Part shown: positions 37,583 to 47,587 of the stretch, piece after piece
How positions within the stretch are numbered: the first letter of the stretch is position 1
Layout: every line of letters starts with the position of its first letter
Assembly (NCBI RefSeq): GCF_963678425.1
Contig: NZ_OY782854.1
Location: 372,001-436,000, forward strand
DNA length: 64,000 nt
DNA from: an uncultured Bacteroides sp.
Lineage (GTDB): Bacteria > Bacteroidota > Bacteroidia > Bacteroidales > Bacteroidaceae
Direction: 5' to 3'
Notes under the pieces: generated by a model
Seen by the model: only the letters and a program-made list of their open reading frames with translations
Told to the model about the DNA's origin: nothing
Database searches by the model: none
Made by a program: the position numbers and the translations under genes

Positions 37583-40500
37583 ATGAATAAATATAGAAAA
37601 ATCCTTCTGTCTCTCTTGATTCTTGGTTGTACCATCTCTAGTGCACAGATACCAACTTTGGCAGAAAGGTTTAATAATCCTCCGGTGGAATCTGCTCCGT
37701 GGTCATTCTGGTACTGGATGTACGGAGCCGTATCAAAGGCTGGTATTACTGCTGATATGGAAGCCATGAAGCAAGCCGGACTTGGCGGTGTTTATCTGAT
37801 GCCTATCAAAGGTACTGCCGAAAATAAATCTTTCTCTCCGGCATATCAGCAGCTCACTCCCGAATGGTGGGAGATGGTCCGCTTTTCTATGCAGGAAGCA
37901 GACAGGGTAGGACTAAAACTTGGTATGCATATTTGTGATGGATTCGCCTTGGCTGGTGGACCATGGATTACTCCGGAGAAATCTATTCAGAAAGTTGTTT
38001 GGAGTGATACCATTGTTTCAGGTGGAAAGATTAAGAATTTGCACTTGGCCCGACCGGAATCATATAATGGTTTTTACAAGGAAATAGGACTTTATGCTAT
38101 TCCTGTTCAACAAGAGTTTTCCACTGATATAAATGTTCCGGAAGTTACTTCATCTATTGCAGATGATAAAACGCCTTCTTACTTGGTGAAGAGAAATGAA
38201 ACAGGCGCTTTCAAAAGCTCTACTCCATGCTGGATTCAATATTCTTTTAAAGAACCATTTACTTGTCGTTCTATAGAACTTGTACTCAACGGAAATAATT
38301 ATGAAGCTCACCGCCTGAAAGTTTGTGTAAGCGATGACGGTATTAATTTCCGTACAGTTAAACAATTGGTTCCGGCACGACAAGGTTGGCAGAATACGGA
38401 TGAGAATTCTACTCATATTATTCCGGTTACAACAGCTCGTTATTTCCGTTTCTATTGGGATCCGAAAGGAACAGAGCCAGGAGCGGAAGATATGGATGCT
38501 GCAAAGTGGAAACCGAACCTGAAAATCAAGAAACTTATTTTATCAGGTAAGGCTGTAATCAGTCAGTTTGAAGGTAAAGCCGGACTTGTATGGCGAGTAA
38601 GTAAAAGAACTCAGGCTGATGAATTGCCGGATAAAGATTGTGTAAAGCAGAATCAGATTATAGATCTTTCTTCATACCTGACTGGTGATGTATTGAACAC
38701 AGTTCTTCCTGCTGGAAAGTGGAAGATTGTAAGAATGGGACATACTTCTACCGGACATACCAATGCCACCGGTGGAGGTGCTAAAGGTCTTGAATGTGAT
38801 AAGTTTAGCGAAGAAGCTGTAAAAATACAGTTTGACCATTGGTTTGGAGAGGCTTTCAGAAAGACAGATCCAGCATTGGCAAAGCGTGTTCTGAAGTTTA
38901 TGCATGTAGATAGCTGGGAATGCGGAAGTCAGAACTGGTCGGACAATTTTATTTCTGAGTTTAAGAGGAAAAGAGGATACGATCTTACTCCATATTTATT
39001 GGTGTATACTGGTACTCCGCTTGAAAGTGCTGAAAAGACAGAAAGTGTATTAAGTGATATTCGTCAGACAATATCGGAACTTATTGTTGATGTGTTTTAT
39101 AAAACTTTGGCTGTTAAAGCAAAGGAATACGATTGCGAATTCTCAGCAGAAAGTGTTGCTCCTACAATGGTGAGCGATGGAATGCTACATTATCAGGCTG
39201 TGGACAGACCGATGGGCGAATTCTGGCTGAACAGTCCTACTCACGATAAACCAAATGATATGTTGGATGCCATTTCGGGTGCTCATATTTATGGAAAGAA
39301 TATTATTCAGGCCGAAGGGTTTACTCAGCTACGCACCATGTGGAATGAGAATCCTGCAATGCTAAAACCTTTGCTCGACAGAAATTATGCCTTAGGCATC
39401 AATAAACTATTTTATCATGTTTATGTGCATAATCCTTATGTGGACAAAGCACCGGGCATGACTCTTGACGGTATTGGTATTTTCTTCCAGCGTGATCAGA
39501 CTTGGTGGAAGCAGGGAAAGGCCTGGGTTGATTACGCCCGTCGTTGTCAGACTCTATTGCAGTTCGGTCATCCTATTGTTGATGTGGCTGTGTTTACTGG
39601 CGAAGAAACTCCAAGAAGAGCCATTCTTCCCGACAGACTTGTTCCTTCTCTTCCTGGAATATTCGGAAAAGAGCGTGTGGCAGCTGAAACAAAACGTTTA
39701 GCAAATGATGGTCAGCCTGTGAGAGAAATGCCTGTTGGTGTTTTCAACTCTGCAAACATGACTGATATGGGAGATTGGATTGATCCACTTTCTGGCTATG
39801 CTTATGATTCATTTAATAAGGATGCATTGGTACGTCTTTCAAGAGCAGAATTTGGTAAGTTAGTTGTGTCTGGTGGAGCTGCGTATAGAATACTAGTGCT
39901 GCCCAAACCTCATCCAATGTCTCCTGATGGAAATTATATGAGTCTGGAAGTGGCTAGAAAAATTAAGATGCTTCAGAAGTCGGGAGTTGTTGTCTTGTTA
40001 GGTGATAAACCATCAAAGGTACCTGGATTGGGTGATAAAGATTACAATACTAAAGAACTGAATAAAATTGCTGAAGAAATATGGGCGGCTTCTCCTCAAT
40101 ATAAACTTCCTTATACTGATTCTGATTTTGCTCAGTTCGGATTGAAGAAGGATGTTATATTCAAGGATAATGCTAAAGATTTTGCCTGGACTCATCGTGC
40201 CGGAGAAGGTACTGATATTTATTTTATAGCTAACCAGAAAAACGAATCTCGTAAAGTAACAGTTTCTTTACGCTGTTCAGGCAGACAACCGGAACTTTGG
40301 AATCCTGTAACTGGCGAGATTAAGGATGCAGCTGTATGGTATGAAGCTGACGACAGAACTGAAATATCGTTGGAGTTAGCTGCAAACGAATCTGTCTTTG
40401 TTGTTTTCCAGCGTCAGGCTAGCTCTGTTTTCGGTAACGAAAAATCAATTCTTGCTTCTGCTCCGTTGACAGTGAAGGAGTGGACGGTGAACTTTCCGGA

Positions 40501-40921
40501 AGTATCAAAGTCATTAAAAAGAAATACTTTGTTTGACTGGAGTAAGGAAGAGGATGCTGATATTAAGTATTACTCAGGTACTGCCAATTATCAGACAATG
40601 TTCCAATGGAAGAATAAGGTTGGCAAAAAACAAATCTATCTTGATTTGGGTAAAGTCAATGTTATGGCCGAGGTTATTGTTAATGGCGTAAATTGCGGAA
40701 CAGTGTGGACTGCTCCATATAGGGTTAATATCACCAGCGCAATAAAGAAAGGGAATAACAAATTAGAGATTCAGGTTGTTAATACCTGGATGAATAAGAT
40801 GAAGGGTGTGCATGATCAAAAGATTAAATCGGGTAATCTTTGGACAAATGCTCCTTACTGGTCTGAAAAGTTGCCTTTACAGGAATCTGGTCTTACAGGA
40901 CCATTAAACCTGATTTATTAG
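37583..40921 (+). CDS. GH106 alpha-L-rhamnosidase
   Basis: The protein has 1112 residues with a signal peptide ending near ISSAQ. The family 106 start is plain: FNNPPVESAPWSFWYWMYGAVSKAGITADMEAMKQAGLGGVYLMP. The TIM barrel has the two catalytic glutamates at Glu446 in HVDSWECGSQNW and Glu578 in IIQAEGFTQLR. The distance of 132 residues equals that between Glu461 and Glu593, which I recall for BT0986, the RG-II rhamnosidase. Later beta-domains include a carbohydrate-binding-like end (ANYQTMFQW, VNVMAEVIVNGVNCGTVWTAPYRV). It removes alpha-linked rhamnose in a calcium-dependent way in that family. It begins 28 bp after the GH2 gene, hence the same operon. This is one of the surest calls in the locus. 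Confidence 0.92.
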   Translation: MNKYRKILLSLLILGCTISSAQIPTLAERFNNPPVESAPWSFWYWMYGAVSKAGITADMEAMKQAGLGGVYLMPIKGTAENKSFSPAYQQLTPEWWEMVRFSMQEADRVGLKLGMHICDGFALAGGPWITPEKSIQKVVWSDTIVSGGKIKNLHLARPESYNGFYKEIGLYAIPVQQEFSTDINVPEVTSSIADDKTPSYLVKRNETGAFKSSTPCWIQYSFKEPFTCRSIELVLNGNNYEAHRLKVCVSDDGINFRTVKQLVPARQGWQNTDENSTHIIPVTTARYFRFYWDPKGTEPGAEDMDAAKWKPNLKIKKLILSGKAVISQFEGKAGLVWRVSKRTQADELPDKDCVKQNQIIDLSSYLTGDVLNTVLPAGKWKIVRMGHTSTGHTNATGGGAKGLECDKFSEEAVKIQFDHWFGEAFRKTDPALAKRVLKFMHVDSWECGSQNWSDNFISEFKRKRGYDLTPYLLVYTGTPLESAEKTESVLSDIRQTISELIVDVFYKTLAVKAKEYDCEFSAESVAPTMVSDGMLHYQAVDRPMGEFWLNSPTHDKPNDMLDAISGAHIYGKNIIQAEGFTQLRTMWNENPAMLKPLLDRNYALGINKLFYHVYVHNPYVDKAPGMTLDGIGIFFQRDQTWWKQGKAWVDYARRCQTLLQFGHPIVDVAVFTGEETPRRAILPDRLVPSLPGIFGKERVAAETKRLANDGQPVREMPVGVFNSANMTDMGDWIDPLSGYAYDSFNKDALVRLSRAEFGKLVVSGGAAYRILVLPKPHPMSPDGNYMSLEVARKIKMLQKSGVVVLLGDKPSKVPGLGDKDYNTKELNKIAEEIWAASPQYKLPYTDSDFAQFGLKKDVIFKDNAKDFAWTHRAGEGTDIYFIANQKNESRKVTVSLRCSGRQPELWNPVTGEIKDAAVWYEADDRTEISLELAANESVFVVFQRQASSVFGNEKSILASAPLTVKEWTVNFPEVSKSLKRNTLFDWSKEEDADIKYYSGTANYQTMFQWKNKVGKKQIYLDLGKVNVMAEVIVNGVNCGTVWTAPYRVNITSAIKKGNNKLEIQVVNTWMNKMKGVHDQKIKSGNLWTNAPYWSEKLPLQESGLTGPLNLIY

Positions 40922-40982
40922 GGATAGTAATAGATCGTAATAGAGATATTAATAATTTAAACTAGTTTGGGTAGTAGAAACA

Positions 40983-41055
40983 TGTACATGTTTGGATCCA
41001 ATCATGTACATGATTAAAAGCAAACATGTACAAGATTGGGGACTAAACATGTACA
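40983..41055. repeat. ACATGTACATG array, 22-23 bp pitch (array 3)
   Basis: TGTACA occurs at 40983, 41005, 41027 and 41050, spaced 22, 22 and 23 bp. Each sits in an A-CATGTACA-(T/A) context, and three of the four are full CATGTACATG palindromes. A -7 box follows 16 bp later. Confidence 0.8.
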
Positions 41056-41070
41056 TGATTATTTTAAGAC

Positions 41071-41078
41071 TATCTTTG
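41071..41078 (+). promoter_or_regulatory. -7 box of the esterase-GH139-GH2 unit
   Basis: TATCTTTG matches TAnnTTTG, 59 bp before the ATG at 41138. The unit therefore starts from a housekeeping-type promoter next to array 3, not from a copy of the TACA/TTCGTC motif. Confidence 0.55.
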
Positions 41079-41137
41079 TAATTACTTAATTTATTATCGG
41101 ATTATACATAGATACTGATTATAAAATACATAGTTAA

Positions 41138-42568
41138 ATGAATAACAAGTTCAGATTTGGAGCATTCGCATTGGCGCTATCGCTCTTTTGCTCGACCGCA
41201 ATAAAGGCCGAAGTTAAACTTCCAGCTTTTTTCTCAAATGGAATGGTTATACAACAACAAACAAATGCTTCTTTTTGGGGAACTTCAACACCAAATAAGA
41301 AACTGACTATTGTTACATCATGGAATAAAAAGAAATATACTGTTGATGTGGACGGAACAGGAAAGTGGAAAGTTGCTATAGCAACTCCTACAGCTGGCGG
41401 TCCATATTCCATCACATTCAATGATGGCAAACAAACTCTTCTGCAAGATGTTTTAGTTGGTGAGGTATGGCTTTGTTCTGGTCAGTCGAACATGGAAATG
41501 CCAATGAAGGGTTATAAGAACCAACCGGTAGAGAATTCAAATATGGATATCCTGAAATCTGCAAATCCTCAGATTCGTCTATTTACTGTTGGGCATAATT
41601 CTGTTATTGATGTTCAGAATGATGTGAAAGGAGACTGGAAGTCTGCTACACCCGAATCAGTAAAAGAGTTTAGTGCTACAGCATATTATTATGGTCGTTT
41701 GCTTCAGCAAACTCTGAATGTTCCGGTTGGACTAATTTGCAGCAGCTGGGGTGGTTCATGTGCTGAAGCATGGATGGATAAAGAAATGCTGAAAGGTTTT
41801 CCGGAAGTGAAGATTCCAAAGTCACCCGAAGATATAATAGAGAAGAACCGTACTCCGACAACTTTATACCAAGGCATGATAGCTCCGTTGGTTGGCTATA
41901 CTATCAAAGGTGCAATCTGGTATCAGGGAGAATCTAATTATGACCGTTCTCAATCTTACGCCAATCTTTTCTCTACAATGATACAGTCATGGAGAACCAG
42001 ATGGAATCAGGGAAACTTCCCATTCTATTACTGCCAGATAGCTCCTTATGATTATTCAATTATTACTCCTGCAGGCAAAGAAGTTATTAATTCAGCTTAT
42101 CTGCGTGAAGCTCAATGTGCTGCAGAGAATAAAATAGAAAATACAGGTATGGCTGTTTTACTGGATGCCGGATTACAAGAAGGTATTCACCCAAGAAAGA
42201 AACAAATTGCAGGTGAACGTCTTGCTCTTCAGGCATTGGTGAAAACTTACAAGATAAATGGAGTTACTGCCGATGGTCCTGTCTATAAGGAAATGAGTGT
42301 ACAGAATGACACTGTTGTAGTAAGCTTTGACAGAACTCAGATGTGGGTTGCTGCTCCAAAAGGTGAATTGAAAAACTTTAAGGTAGCTGGTGCTGATAAG
42401 AAATTTTATCCTGCAAAAGCATGGATTGTTAGAAGTAAAGTGTATGTAAAATCGGATGAAGTTAAGAAACCTGTTGCCGTTCGCTATGCGTTCGAAAACT
42501 ATGTAGATGGTGATCTTTACGGAACAGAAGGACTGCCTGTTTCTTCTTTCAGAACTGATAATTGGTAA
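41138..42568 (+). CDS. Sialate O-acetylesterase-like SGNH esterase
   Basis: The protein has 476 residues with a signal peptide ending near STAIKAE. An N-terminal beta-domain (LPAFFSNGMVIQQQTNASFWG) precedes the SGNH hydrolase with the nucleophile Ser in CSGQSNMEMPMKG, the Gly-containing block SSWGGSCAEAWM, the Asn block GAIWYQGESN, and the catalytic His in LQEGIHPRKKQ. The usual Asp two residues before that His is replaced by Gly (GIHP), so the acid member of the triad may lie elsewhere. RG-II carries O-acetyl groups, and an esterase of this type lies in the corresponding B. thetaiotaomicron locus. De-acetylation of RG-II in the periplasm is the likely role. The next gene starts 7 bp downstream. 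Confidence 0.82.
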   Translation: MNNKFRFGAFALALSLFCSTAIKAEVKLPAFFSNGMVIQQQTNASFWGTSTPNKKLTIVTSWNKKKYTVDVDGTGKWKVAIATPTAGGPYSITFNDGKQTLLQDVLVGEVWLCSGQSNMEMPMKGYKNQPVENSNMDILKSANPQIRLFTVGHNSVIDVQNDVKGDWKSATPESVKEFSATAYYYGRLLQQTLNVPVGLICSSWGGSCAEAWMDKEMLKGFPEVKIPKSPEDIIEKNRTPTTLYQGMIAPLVGYTIKGAIWYQGESNYDRSQSYANLFSTMIQSWRTRWNQGNFPFYYCQIAPYDYSIITPAGKEVINSAYLREAQCAAENKIENTGMAVLLDAGLQEGIHPRKKQIAGERLALQALVKTYKINGVTADGPVYKEMSVQNDTVVVSFDRTQMWVAAPKGELKNFKVAGADKKFYPAKAWIVRSKVYVKSDEVKKPVAVRYAFENYVDGDLYGTEGLPVSSFRTDNW

Positions 42569-42575
42569 TACAAAT

Positions 42576-44867
42576 ATGAAGAAAACCTTTGTTGCCATAT
42601 TATTACTGACTCTCATTACAACCAGTCGGGCAGCATCATCTGCCGACTGGTTGAATGCGTATAGTACCCTGTGGACTTCTCAAAGTAAAGGCTCTCACCA
42701 ATCTATGCCTTGCGGAGGAGGAGATATAGGTTTGAATGTATGGGTGGAAAACAATGAACTTTTATTTTATATCTCCCGCAGTGGCTCACTTGATGAGAAT
42801 AATTGTCTTCTCAAATCAGGGCGTGTCCGCATAAAGCTGTCTCCTAATCCTTTTACAAGCAGCAGTTTCCGTCAGGAACTAAAGCTTAAAGACGGATATG
42901 TTGAGGTTGAGGCCGGTGGAACTGTTATCCAGTTATGGGTAAATGTATTTAGTCCGGTTATTCATGTCGACGTAAAAAGTAAGCAGAAACTTTCCGCTGA
43001 GGTTTGCTATGAAAACTGGCGTTATCAGGATCGTTTGATAAGAAAAGGAGAAGGCAATGCCAATTCCTATAAATGGGCTGTGCCAAAAGGTTTGGTTACA
43101 AAAGCATATGTGGTGGAAGCGCAAGGAAACAAACTAACCTTTTACCACAAAAACAGTGAACAGACAGTCTTTGATGTTACAGTTGCCCAGCAAGGCATGG
43201 ATTCCGTAAAAAAAGAAATGTATAATCCATTGGGTAATCTTACTTTTGGTGGTATGCTTTGGGGAGATAACCTTCAGTTTACAGGCACAAGCCAAGGTGA
43301 ATATGCCGGAACGGATTACAAGTCCTGGTGCATGAAGAGTGTTAAACCTTCAAGCTCACATCAGATATATGTGGCTTTGTACACGGAACAAGTTGCAGAA
43401 CTGAACCAATGGAAGCAAGGATTAGCTAAAACAGTTGGACAAATAAATACTAATGCCGACAAGAAAAAGACACGTGCTTGGTGGAATGCTTACTGGAACC
43501 GGAGTTCTATCTGTATAAATGAAACAAACCAAGATTCTGAAGCGTGGCGCATTGGACGTAATTATCAGCTTTTTCGCTATATGCTGGGCTGCAATGCTTA
43601 TGGTAGTTATCCCACAAAGTTCAATGGCGGACTGTTTACCTTTGATCCTTGCCATGTAGACACTTTGCAAAGTTTCACCCCTGATTATCGTAAATGGGGT
43701 GGGGGTACAATGACTGCACAGAACCAACGATTGGTTTATTTCCCTATGCTGAAAAGTGGTGACTTTGATATGATGAAGTCTCAGTTTGCTTTCTATATGA
43801 GAATCCTGAAAAACGCAGAGCTTCGCAGTAAGGTTTACTGGAATCATAAAGGAGGCTGCTTTCCCGAACAAATAGAAAACTTTGGGTTACCAAATCCAAG
43901 TGAATACGGTTGGAAACGCCCGGCTGGTTTCGATAAGGGATTGGAATATAATGCATGGTTGGAATATGAATGGGACACAGTACTTGAGTTCTGCAATATG
44001 ATTCTGGAAACCAAAGATTATAATAATGAAAAGATAGATGAATATGTTCCTCTGATAGAAAGTGCTCTAACTTTCTTTGATGAACATTATCGGATGCTGG
44101 CTACTCAGCGCGGACGCAAGGTTCTTGATGGAGACGGACACCTGGTTCTTTATCCCGGCTCGGCTTGCGAAACATATAAGATGACTTATAATTCCACAAC
44201 TACCATATCGGCTTTGAGAGTTGTACTGGAAAAAATGATTAAACTACCTGCCGACAGTGCAAAGACTGCACATTGGAAAGAGATGTTATCAACAATTCCA
44301 CCAATAACTATCAAAGAAGTGAATGGAAAGCAGGTGATTGCTCCGGCTAAATTGTGGGAACGAATAAATAATGTGGAGTCGCCTCAATTATATCCGGTCT
44401 TTCCGTGGCGAATTTACGGAGTAGGGCAAAAAGAGTTGGATATTGCTCTAAATACTTATCTTTATGACTCTGATGCCTTAAAGTTCAGAAGCCATATTGG
44501 ATGGAAGCAAGATAATATTTTTGCAGCTTGTCTGGGCCTGACAAAAGAAGCTCAACGACTGACTTCCCTTAAAATGAAGGATAGTGATTTGCGTTTCCCC
44601 GCTTTCTGGGGACCGGGTTATGACTGGACTCCCGATCATAATTGGGGAGGAAGCGGAATGATTGGTCTGCAGGAAATGTTATTGCAGACAAATGGCGACC
44701 AGATACTTTTATTTCCATCCTGGCCAGTGGAATGGGATGTGCATTTTAAACTGCACGCTTCGAAGAATACAACAGTGGAAGCGGAGTTGAAAAATGGTAA
44801 GGTGGTTAATTTACGTGTTTATCCTACTGAAAGGATGAAAGACGTTGTTGTTATGATTAAGAAATAA
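42576..44867 (+). CDS. (alpha/alpha)6 glycosidase of GH95/GH139 type, DUF5703-like N-terminus
   Basis: The frame is open from 42507, inside the previous gene, but ATG 42576 begins a good signal peptide (KKTFVAILLLTLITTSRAASS), giving 763 residues. The N-terminal beta-sandwich has MPCGGGDIGLNVWVENNELLFYISRSGSLDENNCLLKSGRVRI, as in DUF5703-type and GH95-type enzymes. The barrel has NYQLFRYMLGCNAYGSYPTKFNGGLFTF, KGGCFPEQIENFG and YPGSACETYKMTYNSTT. In the B. thetaiotaomicron locus the enzyme at this place (BT0984, GH139) removes 2-O-methyl-fucose from chain B. I think it likely that this is the same family, but I cannot exclude a GH95-related family. Confidence 0.6.
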   Translation: MKKTFVAILLLTLITTSRAASSADWLNAYSTLWTSQSKGSHQSMPCGGGDIGLNVWVENNELLFYISRSGSLDENNCLLKSGRVRIKLSPNPFTSSSFRQELKLKDGYVEVEAGGTVIQLWVNVFSPVIHVDVKSKQKLSAEVCYENWRYQDRLIRKGEGNANSYKWAVPKGLVTKAYVVEAQGNKLTFYHKNSEQTVFDVTVAQQGMDSVKKEMYNPLGNLTFGGMLWGDNLQFTGTSQGEYAGTDYKSWCMKSVKPSSSHQIYVALYTEQVAELNQWKQGLAKTVGQINTNADKKKTRAWWNAYWNRSSICINETNQDSEAWRIGRNYQLFRYMLGCNAYGSYPTKFNGGLFTFDPCHVDTLQSFTPDYRKWGGGTMTAQNQRLVYFPMLKSGDFDMMKSQFAFYMRILKNAELRSKVYWNHKGGCFPEQIENFGLPNPSEYGWKRPAGFDKGLEYNAWLEYEWDTVLEFCNMILETKDYNNEKIDEYVPLIESALTFFDEHYRMLATQRGRKVLDGDGHLVLYPGSACETYKMTYNSTTTISALRVVLEKMIKLPADSAKTAHWKEMLSTIPPITIKEVNGKQVIAPAKLWERINNVESPQLYPVFPWRIYGVGQKELDIALNTYLYDSDALKFRSHIGWKQDNIFAACLGLTKEAQRLTSLKMKDSDLRFPAFWGPGYDWTPDHNWGGSGMIGLQEMLLQTNGDQILLFPSWPVEWDVHFKLHASKNTTVEAELKNGKVVNLRVYPTERMKDVVVMIKK

Positions 44868-44887
44868 ATAAAAAAAGATACAGAATA

Positions 44888-47494
44888 ATGAAGAATGTTA
44901 TTGCAGCACTTTTGCTCTTTTTGATGCCAGTATTTGGATTTGCCGGCTCGTATCGTCCTGAAACATCTGTTGCAGGCTTTATTGATCTGAAAGGCAGTGG
45001 AAGAATTGTGTATAATTTTAATCCCGGATGGCGCTTTTATAAAGGAGATGTCAAAAATGGTGGAGTTGTTGGCCTGGATGATTCATCCTGGGAAGTAGTT
45101 GCTACACCGCACACTGTGGCGTTAGAACCGGCTGAGGCTAGTGGTTGCCGCAATTATCAGGGACCGGCATGGTACAGAAAACATTTTGTTGTAGACAAAT
45201 CATTGGCTGGCAAGAATGTTTCTGTGTACTTTGAAGCGGTGATGGGTAAATCTGATGTTTATGTAAACGGAAAACTAGTGAAACAGCATCTCGGAGGATA
45301 TCTTCCTTTCAGTGTTTCATTAACCGATCTAGGCATTCATGCAGGTGAATCTTGTTTAATTGCTGTTTTTACAGATAATAGTGATGATAAGAACTTTCCT
45401 CCCGGGAAGAAACAATATACGCTGGACTTTGCTTATCACGGAGGAATCTACCGTGATGTGTGGATGATTGCGAAATCGCCGGTTGCTATAACAGATGCCA
45501 TTGAAGCGAATAAAGTTGCTGGTGGTGGGGTCTTTGTTCATTTTGATAATATCAGTGAAAAGAGTGCCGATATTTTTGTTGATACAGACGTTAAGAATGA
45601 TGGCAAACAAAATAAAACTGTTTATATTGAAACTGAATTATGTGATAAATCAGGAAAAGTAATTGCCAAAGAAAAGACTAAGTTGCTGCTTAAGGCTGGT
45701 GCAAGTCAAACTGCCAGACAAAAAATAACTGTATGCAAACCGAATCTTTGGTTCCCTGAAAATCCTTATCTATACAGAGTCAATTCAAGAGTACTTGATG
45801 GAAAAGTGGCTTTGGATGGTGGAACTACTCGTATTGGTATTCGTAAAGCTGAGTTCCTTGGTAAAGATGGATTCTTCCTTAATGGCAAGCCTTATGGTCA
45901 GCTGATTGGTGCAAACAGACATCAGGATTTTGGTTATGTAGGTAATGCTCTTCCTAATTCTCAGCAATGGCGTGATGCTAAAAAATTACGCGATGCTGGT
46001 TGTAAGATAATTCGTTCGGCTCATTATCCACAGGATCCGGCATTTATGGATGCTTGTGATGAGTTGGGATTATTCATCATTGTAGCTACTCCCGGATGGC
46101 AGTTCTGGAATAAAGATCCTCATTTCGGAGAGCTGGTAAATGAAAATACTCATCAGATGATTCGCCGTGACCGTAACCATACATCGGTTCTTATCTGGGA
46201 ACCAATATTGAATGAAACTCGTTATCCACTTGATTTCTCTTTATCTGCATTGAAAGTAACGAAGGATGAATTCCCTTATCCAGGTGCTCCGGTTGCTGCG
46301 GGTGATTTGCATTCCGAGGGAGTTGCTGATAACTACGGATTGGTTTATGGATGGCCTACTGACGAAGGAAAGGCTAAACAATGTGTCTTTACCCGGGAAT
46401 TCGGAGAGAATGTAGACGACTGGTATGCTCATAACAATAATAACCGTGCTTCACGCAGCTGGGGTGAACGTCCACAATTAGTACAGGCTCTTTCATTAGC
46501 TGAATCTTATGGCGCGATGTTTAATACAACCGGACAATTTATAGGTGGTGCACAATGGCATCCTTTTGATCACCAACGCGGATATCATCCCGATCCTTAT
46601 TGGGGAGGAATCTTTGATTGTTTCCGTCAGCCCAAATATGCATATTATATGTTCAAGAGTCAGGTGTCTCCTAAAGTTAGTCATCCTGTTTGTGAAACCG
46701 GACCAATGACATATATTGCGAATGAAATCACTCCTTTTTCAGATAGCGATGTCGTAGTGTTCAGTAATTGCGATTCAGTCAGATTAATTGCTTATGAAAA
46801 GGATACAATTGTGCAGCCTGTTATTCATCAGAAGAATGGAATTCCTAATACTCCCGTAATATTTAAGAATGTTTATAAGTTCAGGGACATGCGCGAATAT
46901 ACGTATGTACAGAAGAACTGGCAGAAAGTTAGTTTCGTAGCAGAAGGTATTATTGATGGCAAAGTTGTGTGCAGCTTTAAAAGAATGCCATCCCGCCGTT
47001 CCACCAAATTAAGATTAACACTCGATCACGAGGGACAGTCATTAGTTGCCGATGGTTCTGATTTTGCAGTTGTAATAGCTGAAGTTACTGATGATAGCGG
47101 AAATGTTCGTCGTTTAGCAAAAGAAAATGTAGTATTTAGTGTGGAAGGTGAAGGCTCAATTATTGGTGACTCAAGTATTGGTGCTAATCCACGTGCCGTG
47201 GAATTTGGTTCTGCTCCGGTATTAATCCGTGCAACCAATAAGGCTGGTAAGATAAAAGTGAAAGCTCATGTTCAGTATGAAGGTGTTTATTCTCCAACAA
47301 CTGCTGAGCTAGAGTTTGAAAGTATTCCTGCTGAAAAGCCCTTTTGTTACATGGATCAAGTACAGAAAAAAGTCAGTCAAAGTCAAAAACTTGCTAACGA
47401 GGCTAAACAAAGCTTGTCCGAGGAAGAAAAGCGTAAAGTTTTAAATGAAGTTGAGCTTCAGCAGACAGAGTTTGGTGAAAAGCACTTAAAATAG
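44888..47494 (+). CDS. GH2 family glycoside hydrolase (putative alpha-L-arabinopyranosidase type)
   Basis: The protein has 868 residues with a signal peptide ending near GFAGS. It has a GH2 jelly roll (FNPGWRFYKGDVKNG, ATPHTVALEPAEASGCRNYQGPAWYRKHF), an Ig-like domain, a barrel with GANRHQDFGYVGNALPNSQQWRDAKKLRDAGCKIIRSAHYPQDP, acid/base Glu443 in PILNETRYP and nucleophile Glu504 in FTREFGEN. A C-terminal Ig-like domain and a charged coiled-coil-like tail (QVQKKVSQSQKLANEAKQ) end the protein. BT0983 of the B. thetaiotaomicron RG-II locus is a GH2 enzyme at the same place that I recall as an alpha-L-arabinopyranosidase for chain B. The gene starts 20 bp after the previous one and is the last before the regulator. 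Confidence 0.8.
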   Translation: MKNVIAALLLFLMPVFGFAGSYRPETSVAGFIDLKGSGRIVYNFNPGWRFYKGDVKNGGVVGLDDSSWEVVATPHTVALEPAEASGCRNYQGPAWYRKHFVVDKSLAGKNVSVYFEAVMGKSDVYVNGKLVKQHLGGYLPFSVSLTDLGIHAGESCLIAVFTDNSDDKNFPPGKKQYTLDFAYHGGIYRDVWMIAKSPVAITDAIEANKVAGGGVFVHFDNISEKSADIFVDTDVKNDGKQNKTVYIETELCDKSGKVIAKEKTKLLLKAGASQTARQKITVCKPNLWFPENPYLYRVNSRVLDGKVALDGGTTRIGIRKAEFLGKDGFFLNGKPYGQLIGANRHQDFGYVGNALPNSQQWRDAKKLRDAGCKIIRSAHYPQDPAFMDACDELGLFIIVATPGWQFWNKDPHFGELVNENTHQMIRRDRNHTSVLIWEPILNETRYPLDFSLSALKVTKDEFPYPGAPVAAGDLHSEGVADNYGLVYGWPTDEGKAKQCVFTREFGENVDDWYAHNNNNRASRSWGERPQLVQALSLAESYGAMFNTTGQFIGGAQWHPFDHQRGYHPDPYWGGIFDCFRQPKYAYYMFKSQVSPKVSHPVCETGPMTYIANEITPFSDSDVVVFSNCDSVRLIAYEKDTIVQPVIHQKNGIPNTPVIFKNVYKFRDMREYTYVQKNWQKVSFVAEGIIDGKVVCSFKRMPSRRSTKLRLTLDHEGQSLVADGSDFAVVIAEVTDDSGNVRRLAKENVVFSVEGEGSIIGDSSIGANPRAVEFGSAPVLIRATNKAGKIKVKAHVQYEGVYSPTTAELEFESIPAEKPFCYMDQVQKKVSQSQKLANEAKQSLSEEEKRKVLNEVELQQTEFGEKHLK

Positions 47495-47549
47495 TGATTA
47501 ATAAGTTTTAAAGTGTTAAGTGTTAGTTGTACATTTGCCTGTCTTTGCT

Positions 47550-47557
47550 TAACTTTG
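47550..47557 (+). promoter_or_regulatory. -7 box of the HTCS gene
   Basis: TAACTTTG matches TAnnTTTG, with a TTG 21 bp upstream as a possible -33 element. The regulator thus has its own constitutive-type promoter. Confidence 0.6.
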
Positions 47558-47587
47558 ACACATACTTAAAAAAATAGGCAAAAGAAC

